From assembly GCF_021531815.1 (NCBI RefSeq), contig NZ_JADYUM010000009.1, positions 53,115 through 117,114 of the forward strand: DNA of 64,000 bases. The letters are read 5' to 3'. Position 1 is the stretch's first letter, and each line of letters starts with the position of its first letter. The DNA comes from Pseudoflavonifractor phocaeensis (GTDB taxonomy: Bacteria > Bacillota > Clostridia > Oscillospirales > Oscillospiraceae). Positions 40,405-47,755 of the stretch are shown here, one piece after another. Under the pieces are notes generated by a model. That model saw only the letters and a program-made list of their open reading frames with translations, did no database searches and was not told the origin of the DNA. Made by a program: the position numbers and the translations under genes.

Positions 40405-40715
40405 TGTTTGTTCCTCCTTTTAAAACTGATCGTTCCATATATCAACTTTTCGGGGACCCACAAAACAAGATGTCCGCGGCTGCGGGACACAGGCTGTATA
40501 CAAGCCCGGCGGAAAAATACGCCCCCGCCGGGACGCGCCACAGCAGAGCGGTGCTCCGGCGCTTTGACGCTGCATCAGCTTGGGAAAGCGGCAGGGGGAA
40601 AAGGGAAACTCCGCCCATTCAAAGGGAAAACGCGGCGGAGTTGGTATGCTTCCCGGCCGGCGCCGGTGGGGAACCGGCCGGGAAACGGGAGAAAAGAGAA
40701 GGAAAACGGATTTCG
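40405..40715 (-). other. Structured gap before aconitase X genes
   Basis: No gene. It contains operator-like AGGCTGTATACA (40491-40502), and GC-rich inverted repeats CCCGGCGG/CCGCCGGG near 40505-40534 and CCGGCCGG / CCGGCCGG near 40653-40681. I find no clear -24/-12 promoter here. Confidence 0.55.
40491..40504. promoter_or_regulatory. Operator-like site AGGCTGTATACA, aconitase X side
   Basis: Contains the palindrome TGTATACA (40495-40502). The 12-bp AGGCTGTATACA is repeated exactly at 41991-42002 upstream of the LarA-family gene. Confidence 0.55.
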
Positions 40716-41948
40716 TCAGTCGGCCAGGCTGAGTCTGGGATCGGCCTCCACGTCGGAGAGCAGGGCCTGGGAGACTTCGATGTACTCCAGGTGCAGGGTG
40801 TTCTGGATGCGGATAATCTTGGGATCGTCCCGGTCGATGCCCCGGCAGCATTTCAGCGCCACCCGGACAGCGGTGTCCTCGTCCTCCACGGTGCAGGGAA
40901 TGTTGGCGTCGCCCAGGCAGTTGCAGGCGATGGCGTTGGCGTACATCGCCTCCAGGTCCAATTGGTCGGCCACCTTGCGGGTGATGACGTCGAACAGCCC
41001 CACGCCGATGCCGTTTCCGTGGCTGGCCGGGGTCACGTCGGTGAGCACCAGGCGCTGATACTTGGGAATGTGGAGCACAAAGGTCTTCAGCACAGAGCTG
41101 CGGCCCAGAATGTTGGGGTCGAAGCCGGCCCCGGATACGTCCTTACCGATCTCCTTGCAGACGATAACGTCGGCCTCCGGGAGCAGGATGCAGGGCATGT
41201 TCCCCCGGGCGATCTGGACCAGTTCCTTTTCCCGGGCGATGAAGCGGCTGGCGGGTACGGCTTCCACCTGGAAGGTCTGGTCATAAGCGTTCTCCAGGAT
41301 GGCTACGCCAAAGCCGATGGGCGCTTTTTCCAGGATCAGGGAAGCGGTCTCTTCAATGATATGCGCGAACTGCTCCGGATTTTCCTCGTGGACGGCGGAA
41401 CAGCCCTTGTGGTTGCCCAACCCAATGACCAGCATTTTGCAAAGGCCGCTCTGAAGGGGACCCACAAAGTCGGTGTGGAGCTTGACCCGGTTGATGGGGA
41501 CCACCAGATCGGCCTCAAAGGCGGCGCGGTCAAACCAGACCGGACGTCCGTTGGCGCAGTCTCCCAGATGGACGGTGTCCACGGTGGTCACCACGGGGAC
41601 CCCCAGGTTTTCTTCCGTGATCCCATAGCCGGCCAGCACTTCCCGCTGGCCCTCCTCGGTGCCGTTTCCGTGGCTGCCCATGGCGGAGACAATGAAGGGC
41701 TGGGCGCCCATGGCCTTCAGGGACTGGACCACAGTCTCCACGATGGTATAGAGGTTGCGGATCCCCCGGCTGCCCACGGCCACGGCGACCTTGGCACCCG
41801 GCTTCACCAGCTGGCGGATCTCCGGCTTTTCCAGCTCTGACCGGGTGGCGCCGGCTACGTCCTCCAGCTTGCGGTCGTCAAATTGCTGGCGTACGCGGTA
41901 CATTCTGGGGAGCGGACGTTCCATATCTACGGGAAGCAGAATAGGCAT
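40716..41948 (-). CDS. LarA-family (DUF2088) nickel-pincer racemase homologue
   Basis: This 410-residue protein is related to lactate racemase LarA, whose nickel-pincer cofactor racemises or epimerises 2-hydroxy acids. VAVAVGSRGIRN, SAMGSHGNGTEEGQ and INRVKLHTDFVGPLQSGLCKMLVIGLGNHKG match the divergent LarA-like group, with histidines and lysines at positions where LarA has its pincer and catalytic residues. larB, larC and larE, needed to make the cofactor, are not in this window. AAGGAAG precedes the ATG at 41948. It appears to head the aconitase X/TRAP block, so the likely role is epimerising the imported hydroxy acid before dehydration. Confidence 0.85.
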   Translation of the reverse strand: MPILLPVDMERPLPRMYRVRQQFDDRKLEDVAGATRSELEKPEIRQLVKPGAKVAVAVGSRGIRNLYTIVETVVQSLKAMGAQPFIVSAMGSHGNGTEEGQREVLAGYGITEENLGVPVVTTVDTVHLGDCANGRPVWFDRAAFEADLVVPINRVKLHTDFVGPLQSGLCKMLVIGLGNHKGCSAVHEENPEQFAHIIEETASLILEKAPIGFGVAILENAYDQTFQVEAVPASRFIAREKELVQIARGNMPCILLPEADVIVCKEIGKDVSGAGFDPNILGRSSVLKTFVLHIPKYQRLVLTDVTPASHGNGIGVGLFDVITRKVADQLDLEAMYANAIACNCLGDANIPCTVEDEDTAVRVALKCCRGIDRDDPKIIRIQNTLHLEYIEVSQALLSDVEADPRLSLAD

Positions 41949-41990
41949 GATGATCACTTCCTTACGCAAATCAGACTGAACATGTATCAT

Positions 41991-42004
41991 AGGCTGTATA
42001 CAGG
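41991..42004. promoter_or_regulatory. Operator-like site AGGCTGTATACA, LarA side
   Basis: Second exact copy of AGGCTGTATACA with TGTATACA at 41995-42002, 43 bp upstream of the LarA-family start codon and overlapping the region where its promoter should be. Confidence 0.55.
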
Positions 42005-42087
42005 TGGATTGTACTACGGAGAACTTTGCATGTCAATAGGAAAACGGGTGGGGACGGAAAAAAATAAATTGAAAAGCCGGACGGAGT

Positions 42088-43752
42088 TTACAAAACGATG
42101 CCGTATTTCCGGATGCGGTACTGTAGGCTCTGGCGCAGGATGCCCAGGGTCTCGGCGGTGCGGGAGATGTTGTAGCCGCAGTGCTCCAGGGCCTGGAGGA
42201 GGATCTGGTGCTCATAATCGTCCAGCAGGCTTTGGAGGGTGGCGGTGGAAAAGTCGATGGCCGGGGGAGCGCTGGCGGCGGCGGGGACCGGAGCCGCGGC
42301 GCGGTGTTTCAGCAGGTAGGAGGGCAGATGCTCGGGGCGCATGGTGTCGGAGTCGGCCACGTTCTGGGCGTAGTCCAGCACATGGAACAGCTCCCGGACA
42401 TTGCCGGGCCAGTTGTAGGCCCGCAGGATGGCGTAGACCTGGGGGTCCACCGCGGTGATGGCGTGGACGTACTGGTAGGCGGTGGCGTTCAGATGATATT
42501 GGACCAGCTCCTCCAGGTCCTCCAGATGCTCCCGCAGGGGGGGCAGCTCCAGCATGACCGTGGACAGGCGGTAGAACAGGTCCCGGCGGAACTGGTTGTC
42601 GGCGATGGAGCGGAAGGGGTCCTGGTTACAGGAGGAGATGATACGAACGTCCAGCTTCAGGTCCTTGCTGCCGCCCACCCGGCGGAAGCTGTTCTCCTGG
42701 ATGACCCGGAGGATCTTGGACTGCATCCCCAGGCTCATGGAGTTCAGTTCGTCCAAAAACAGGGTGCCGCCGCTGGCTTCCTCGAAATAGCCTGCCTTGT
42801 TCTCACTGCCGGTGAAGCTGCCCTTCTGGGTGCCGAAGAGCAGGCTCTCGATCAGGGTTTCGGGAATGGCGGCGCAGTTGATGGCCAGAAATTTCTTGCC
42901 CCGGCGGGAACTGGCCTGATGGATGCTCTGGGCGAAGATCTCCTTGCCGGTGCCCGTCTCGCCCACCAGCAGGATGGAGCTGTCCTGGGGGGCCACCTTC
43001 CGGGCGATGGCCACGATCTCCCGGAGCTTGGGGCTGTGTCCGATGACGTTGTCAAAGGTGTAGCCGGAGAAGGTGACCTGGGGCGCCCGGGAGTCATAAG
43101 TCTGCAGCGCCCGAAGGGTCTCCTCCAGCCGCTTGATATTCTTCCGTACGATCTCCTCCGTCTGGTCAAAGCTCACTGTGCCCAACAGTTCGCCGCCGCG
43201 CAAAATGGGGTAGGAGGTATTGGCGGTAGCAATGGGAGTATCATCGCTGGTCTTGAAATGGTCCACCCGGTTGATGACCGGAGAGCGGGTGCGAAGCGCG
43301 GTCATGGTGGTGCTGATGTTCTCATCCAGGTTGTACAGGTCCAGCAGATGCCGTCCCCGGGGATCAACCCCGCTGGGAATATAGGATATCTGACGGGTGA
43401 CCTTGTTGAAGTAGACGACACAGGCGTTTTTGTCGTAGATCTGCACGCCCTCGGAGACTTGGTCCAACGCACGGGCAAAAAGATAGGGGCTGAGGTCTTC
43501 ACGGGCCAGGAACAGGTAAGTCTGATTGTCCGGGGCGGGGAGAATCCGGAAGAAGAAGGTGTCCTTATCCCAGAGAAAGGAGCCGGAATCCGCTCCGTCA
43601 GGAAGGGGAAATACGGAACTGGCCTTCCGGCGGCGGGAAACCCAGCTGTCAAATAAGAGGTGGTAGAGTTCTTCGGATTCTTCGTTGCCCCAAGCTACGT
43701 TCTGAAAACGGCCATCGGAGTCCAGGGTGAACAGGATATCGTAAAATTGCAT
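42088..43752 (-). CDS. Sigma-54-dependent activator (PAS, AAA+, Fis HTH)
   Basis: This 554-residue enhancer-binding protein has an N-terminal PAS-type sensing region (to about 230), a AAA+ sigma-54 interaction domain (about 245-475) with Walker A GETGTGKE, Walker B GGTLFLDE and arginine finger region FRRDLFYRLS, and a C-terminal Fis-type HTH (ISRTAETLGILRQSLQYRI). The loop that contacts sigma-54, usually GAFTGA, reads GSFTGS; the central Phe-Thr-Gly is kept. The ATG at 43752 follows AGGGGAG. It is divergent from the BCCT/lyase operon, whose promoter is of the -24/-12 type, and is the obvious activator. Confidence 0.93.
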   Translation of the reverse strand: MQFYDILFTLDSDGRFQNVAWGNEESEELYHLLFDSWVSRRRKASSVFPLPDGADSGSFLWDKDTFFFRILPAPDNQTYLFLAREDLSPYLFARALDQVSEGVQIYDKNACVVYFNKVTRQISYIPSGVDPRGRHLLDLYNLDENISTTMTALRTRSPVINRVDHFKTSDDTPIATANTSYPILRGGELLGTVSFDQTEEIVRKNIKRLEETLRALQTYDSRAPQVTFSGYTFDNVIGHSPKLREIVAIARKVAPQDSSILLVGETGTGKEIFAQSIHQASSRRGKKFLAINCAAIPETLIESLLFGTQKGSFTGSENKAGYFEEASGGTLFLDELNSMSLGMQSKILRVIQENSFRRVGGSKDLKLDVRIISSCNQDPFRSIADNQFRRDLFYRLSTVMLELPPLREHLEDLEELVQYHLNATAYQYVHAITAVDPQVYAILRAYNWPGNVRELFHVLDYAQNVADSDTMRPEHLPSYLLKHRAAAPVPAAASAPPAIDFSTATLQSLLDDYEHQILLQALEHCGYNISRTAETLGILRQSLQYRIRKYGIVL

Positions 43753-43822
43753 GGGATCGCTCCCCTCTAATGAATGTATTGCAATCAGTGTAGCAGAATT
43801 CATGTTTAAAATCAATCTTTGT

Positions 43823-43857
43823 GCAAAACAATTTTGCTGAATGCAAAATTGTTTTGC
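43823..43857. promoter_or_regulatory. Large inverted repeat, candidate enhancer (UAS) 1
   Basis: GCAAAACAATTTTGC (43823-43837) is repeated in perfect inverted orientation at 43843-43857 with a 5-nt spacer. It lies about 140-170 bp upstream of the -24/-12 promoter, a usual distance for activator binding, and next to the activator gene. Confidence 0.65.
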
Positions 43858-43889
43858 GATGAAAGAGAGAGAAATGGGGAAACCACGGA

Positions 43890-43906
43890 TTTTGTGCGGC
43901 ACAAAA
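43890..43906. promoter_or_regulatory. TTTTGTGC palindrome, candidate enhancer (UAS) 2
   Basis: TTTTGTGC-G-GCACAAAA, a perfect 17-bp palindrome about 100 bp upstream of the -24/-12 promoter. TTTGTGC also begins the first inverted repeat, so both may bind the same Fis-type protein. Confidence 0.65.
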
Positions 43907-43994
43907 CGTTTCTCCCGAGTGGCGGCAGACGCAATTTTTCGACGCAACTTGACAAATCAAAAGAAAAAATAAAAAATCGAAAAATTTTTTAAAG

Positions 43995-44012
43995 TTGGCC
44001 CGAAGCTTGCTT
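43995..44012 (+). promoter_or_regulatory. Sigma-54 (-24/-12) promoter for BCCT-lyase operon
   Basis: TTGGCCCGAAGCTTGCTT matches the sigma-54 consensus: GG at 43997-43998 and GC at 44009-44010 with the required 10-bp separation. It is 61 bp before the BCCT start, with palindromic candidate enhancers upstream and an enhancer-binding protein gene next door. Confidence 0.85.
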
Positions 44013-44073
44013 ATATTAAAAGATCGTAGGGCGGGGAACCTGATTCAATACTTGTAATAGGAGATGTAAACTT

Positions 44074-45693
44074 ATGAAAAGCGAGAAAATTACAATCCGC
44101 AAACCCGTATTTATTACGATGGCGCTTTTGTATATCGCGATCATCGTGCTGGGCCTTGTGGCCCCGGAGTGGTTCGCCACGGGTGAATCCTTCATCGTGG
44201 AATTTACCTGTCTGAATTTCGGCGCTCTCTATGACCTGCTGACCCTGGGCCTGGTGGCATTCTGTGTCTGGGTCATGTTTTCCAAGAAAGTCGGCGATAT
44301 CCGTATCGGCGGCCAGGACGCCAAGCCTATCATGAGCAAATGGAACTGGTTTGTCATCTCCCTGTGCGGCGGCATTGCTACCGGTATCGTGTTCTGGAGC
44401 ATTGCCGAGCCCATCACCCACTTCATGGAAGGCATCCCCGGCTTCGCCAACCTCTACGCCCCCGGCACCGAGCAGGGCGCCATGCTGGCTCTGGCCACCA
44501 CCTACCTCCACTGGGGCATCTCTGAGTACGCTTACTACTGTGTGGCCGGCATCGCCATTGGCGTGGCCGTCTACAACATGAAGCTCCCCTACCGCGTCAG
44601 CGCCTGCCTGTACCCCATCCTGGGCAAGAAGGCCATGGGCGTCATCGGCACCATTGTTGATATCCTCTGCGTCTTTGGTCTGGCCGGCGGCGTTTCCGCC
44701 TCCCTGTGTGAGGGCGCGCTCCAGCTGGGCGCCGGCATCGGCATCCTCACCGGTGTGACTCCGGGCCGCTTTGTCTGGATCGTGATCCTGGTGGCCGTGG
44801 TCATCACCTTCCTGATCTCCAGCTACACCGGCATCGGCAAGGGCGTCCGCTTCCTGTCCGACAAGAACGCCAAGCTGTACATTGGCCTGATGGCCTTCGT
44901 GCTGCTGTTTGGCCCCACCTCCTACATCCTGAACAACGCCACCCAGGCCTTCGGTTTCCACATCGAGCACTTCTTCACCCAGTCCACCTACCTGTCCGGC
45001 TTTGACGGCGAGATGTGGCCCACCTGGTGGACCATCAACTACTGGAGCTGGATGATCGCCTACGCCCCCCTGATGGGTATTTTCCTGGCCAAGGTGGCCC
45101 GTGGCCGTACCCTGCGTGAGTTCACCATCTACAACTTCCTGCTGCCCGGCCTGTTCGGCATCATCTGGTTCGGCATCTTCGGCTCCTCCTCCATCTTCTA
45201 CGAGATCAACAACGGCGGCATCTACCAGAGCATGATGGATCTGGGCACCGAGTCCGCGGTGTTCGCTTTCTTTGAGAACATGCCCCTGTCCAAGGTCCTG
45301 GACGTGGTCTTCCTGTTCACCGCCTTCCTGTCCATCGTTACTCTGTGTGACTCCATGACCACTACCATCTCCTCTCTGTCCATCAACGCCAAGAACGCCG
45401 CCACCGCCGAGCCCCCCGCCAAGATCAAGATCTTCTGGGGCATCACCGTCTCTCTGGTCTGCTTCGTCAACCTGGCCACTTCCAGCACCGTGGGCGCGGT
45501 CAGCGGTATCGACGCCACCAAGCAGCTGGCCATCGCCACCGCCTTCCCCCTGTTGATTGTCATGATCCTGATGCTCATCAGCGGCGTGCTCATGCTGAAG
45601 AACTACCACAAGTATGACACCGTGGACCATCCCGAGAATTCCGTGGTGGACAAGGACCTGATCTGCGACTTTGACGAAGACGCCATTATGTAA
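44074..45693 (+). CDS. BCCT-family betaine/carnitine/choline transporter
   Basis: This 539-residue secondary transporter of the betaine/choline/carnitine family has 12 membrane segments. The family signature is seen as WTINYWSWMIAYAP followed by MGIFLAKVARGRTLREF, and GGIATGIVFWSIAEPITHF carries the glycine-rich TM3-type stretch. Members carry compounds with a trimethylammonium group. It is the first gene behind a -24/-12 promoter and is followed 143 bp later by an ammonia-lyase homologue, so its cargo is probably the lyase substrate. Catabolic use rather than osmotic protection is indicated by the context. Confidence 0.94.
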   Translation: MKSEKITIRKPVFITMALLYIAIIVLGLVAPEWFATGESFIVEFTCLNFGALYDLLTLGLVAFCVWVMFSKKVGDIRIGGQDAKPIMSKWNWFVISLCGGIATGIVFWSIAEPITHFMEGIPGFANLYAPGTEQGAMLALATTYLHWGISEYAYYCVAGIAIGVAVYNMKLPYRVSACLYPILGKKAMGVIGTIVDILCVFGLAGGVSASLCEGALQLGAGIGILTGVTPGRFVWIVILVAVVITFLISSYTGIGKGVRFLSDKNAKLYIGLMAFVLLFGPTSYILNNATQAFGFHIEHFFTQSTYLSGFDGEMWPTWWTINYWSWMIAYAPLMGIFLAKVARGRTLREFTIYNFLLPGLFGIIWFGIFGSSSIFYEINNGGIYQSMMDLGTESAVFAFFENMPLSKVLDVVFLFTAFLSIVTLCDSMTTTISSLSINAKNAATAEPPAKIKIFWGITVSLVCFVNLATSSTVGAVSGIDATKQLAIATAFPLLIVMILMLISGVLMLKNYHKYDTVDHPENSVVDKDLICDFDEDAIM

Positions 45694-45836
45694 TCCCTCC
45701 TGACAGTTTACCTTTCTCTTTTCCCGGCTCCGGATGGGCAGGCGGTTTTCCGGAGTTTCCGCCCCCTTCCGGGACCGGGTATATACTGGAACTCCCCCGT
45801 CTTTTGCGGCAAAGCTGGAGGTACGAATAAAATATC

Positions 45837-47369
45837 ATGAATACGATCAAAAAAATCCTGTTGGGTCCCCCCATCACGCTGGAGGAGTTTGTGGCGGTAG
45901 CCCGGTTCGGCTCCAAAGTGGAGTTTTCTCCCACCTACTGTGAGCGGGTGGACCGCTCCCGTACCTTGGTGGAGCGCTGGGTGGCGGAAGAACGGGTAAT
46001 GTACGGCGTCACCACCGGCTTTGGGGCCCTGTGCACCAAGGCAATCGACAAGGAGGAGACCGCCCAGCTCCAGGAGAACATCATTCTGTCCCACTCCGTC
46101 TCCGTGGGAGAACCTCTCAGCGTCGAGCGGGTCCGGGGCATCATGCTCATGATCCTGCAGAACCTGGGCCAGGGGTACAGCGGCGTGCGGCTGTGTGTGC
46201 TGGAGCGGTACCGGGACTTCCTGAACCTGGGGCTGACCCCCTGGACACCCGGAGACGGCAGCGTCGGCTATCTGTCCCCCGAGGCCCATATGGCCCTGGT
46301 CCTGCTGGGTAAGGGCAAGGCCTACTACCAGGGGGAACTGTTGGAGGGCGGCGAGGCCCTGAAACGGGCCGGACTGGAGCCCATGGCCCTCAGTTCCAAG
46401 GAGGGGCTGGCCCTGGTGTCCGGTACCACCTCCGCCACCGCCATGGCGGCGCTGGCCCTGTACGACCTGGAGAAGGCCGCCAAGTCCGCCGACATTGTGG
46501 GCGCGCTGTCCCTGGAGGCTCTGAAGGGCGTGATGAACGCCTTTGATCCCCGGGTCATGTCCGTCCGTCCCCACAAGAATCAGGGGGAGACGGCGGAGAA
46601 TGTCCGCCGCATCTTGAGCGACTCCGGCATTATCGCCAAGTATCAGGGCAGCCGGGTCCAGGACGCCCTGTCCCTGCGGTGCATCCCCCAGCTCCACGGC
46701 GCCGCGAAAAAGACCCTGTCTGACGCCCGGACCACCATTGAGATCGAGATGAACTCCTGCTGTGACAACCCCATCCTGTGGCCGGAGGAGGACTGCCAGG
46801 ATGTGATCTCCGCCTGTAATGCCGACTCCTCCTACGTGGGCATGGAGATGGACAGCGCCTGTATCGCCGCCGTAGGTCTGGCCAAGATGTCCGAGCGGCG
46901 GAACAACCGCCTCATTGACGAGTCCCTGTCCGGCTACCCCTGGTTCTGCATCAAGGAGCCCGGACTGAACTCCGGCCTGATGATCCCCCAGTACACCCAG
47001 GCCGGCCTGCTCAATGAGATGCGGATGCTGGCCACCCCCTCCACCATTGACAACACCCCCACCTGCGGCAACCAGGAGGACTATGTGGCCATGGGCTACA
47101 ACGCCTGCAAGAAGGCCGGCACCATGGCGGAAAAGCTGGAGTACGTGCTGGCCATTGAGCTGCTGTCCGCCTACCAGTCCCAGCAGTTTGTGGACCCGGA
47201 GGTGGAGCGCAGCTCCGCCACCGCCGCCGTCCTGGAGGAGATCGGCCGCCACGTGCCCGTCATGGAGCGGGACATGCCCCTCTACCCCCACATCCAGTAC
47301 CTGAAGGAACTGATCCACTCCGGAGAGCTGATCCGGGTGACGGAGTCTGTCACGGGGCCGCTGAACTGA
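45837..47369 (+). CDS. HAL-family lyase lacking the MIO triad; candidate ergothionase
   Basis: This 510-residue protein belongs to the histidine/phenylalanine ammonia-lyase family: Tyr56 in YGVTTGFG, His86 in LSHSVSVGE, Arg281 in SLRCIPQLHGA, NSCCDNPIL near 307 and NQED with Glu414. The region that forms the MIO electrophile is normally GSVGASGDLAPLAH; here 141-151 read GSVGYLSPEAH, which is that sequence without Ala-Ser-Gly. The MIO cofactor cannot form. Asn195 of HAL is also Ser. MIO-less members include ergothionase, which eliminates trimethylamine from ergothioneine to give thiourocanate. The BCCT gene just upstream fits a trimethylammonium substrate. The family is certain, the missing triad is seen directly, and ergothionase is inference. 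Confidence 0.85.
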   Translation: MNTIKKILLGPPITLEEFVAVARFGSKVEFSPTYCERVDRSRTLVERWVAEERVMYGVTTGFGALCTKAIDKEETAQLQENIILSHSVSVGEPLSVERVRGIMLMILQNLGQGYSGVRLCVLERYRDFLNLGLTPWTPGDGSVGYLSPEAHMALVLLGKGKAYYQGELLEGGEALKRAGLEPMALSSKEGLALVSGTTSATAMAALALYDLEKAAKSADIVGALSLEALKGVMNAFDPRVMSVRPHKNQGETAENVRRILSDSGIIAKYQGSRVQDALSLRCIPQLHGAAKKTLSDARTTIEIEMNSCCDNPILWPEEDCQDVISACNADSSYVGMEMDSACIAAVGLAKMSERRNNRLIDESLSGYPWFCIKEPGLNSGLMIPQYTQAGLLNEMRMLATPSTIDNTPTCGNQEDYVAMGYNACKKAGTMAEKLEYVLAIELLSAYQSQQFVDPEVERSSATAAVLEEIGRHVPVMERDMPLYPHIQYLKELIHSGELIRVTESVTGPLN

Positions 47370-47755
47370 CCGGAAGGACGTTCTGCCGCCGTGGAACCAT
47401 AAAACTTTCAAACTCTCTGCGAAAAGCGGGCCGCGCCAATCGGCGCGGCCTGAGGCTGTCGAAAAGTCTTTTCGACAGCCTCAGCAAATTTGGAAACATT
47501 AAAAAATGTTTCCAAATTTGTACTGATTGAAAAGAAAGAGAACCCTGACGGTTCCCTTTCAAACTATTCTTCCCTCCGAACCCTTGAAGAATCAGGGCTT
47601 ATCGACAAGCTGGGGCCGCGCCAATCGGCGCGGCCTTTTCATTTTATATGAGCTTTGCCAGCCCCTGAAGCGGAAGATAGAAGAAGACGGAGACAGCTTG
47701 AAGAATCGGGACAGATTTGGTATAATCGACCTGATTTGACAAGGGGGAAAGGGTC
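47370..47755. repeat. Repeat and hairpin cluster between lyase and rpoN
   Basis: No gene. A 23-bp palindromic unit, GGGCCGCGCCAATCGGCGCG plus GCC, occurs at 47428-47450 and again at 47613-47635; the second copy is followed by TTTTC. Between them lie a 16-bp perfect hairpin (47451-47466 with 47468-47483, TGAGGCTGTCGAAAAG arm) and another (47485-47500 with 47505-47520, CAAATTTGGAAACATT arm). The last copy is a likely terminator; the block looks like a small repeat element. Confidence 0.7.

Larger units (their letters stand above)
43753..44073. other. Divergent regulatory gap between activator and BCCT genes
   Basis: No gene. The 321 bases are AT-rich compared with the surroundings and hold two palindromes and a -24/-12 promoter, listed separately. 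Confidence 0.8.

Noticed and set aside
40470..41840. Plus-strand open frame of about 450 codons opposite the LarA-family gene
   Set aside because: Low-complexity His/Gly/Val-rich translation typical of antisense frames; the minus-strand gene has recognisable family motifs and a ribosome site.
40405..42090. Sigma-54 promoters for the LarA and aconitase X genes
   Set aside because: I searched both gaps on the minus strand for GG-N10-GC sites and found none close to consensus; the shared AGGCTGTATACA sites suggest different control.
45837..47369. Annotation as ordinary histidine ammonia-lyase (hutH)
   Set aside because: The Ala-Ser-Gly triad needed for MIO is absent and Asn195 is Ser; no hutU, hutI or hutG lies nearby.
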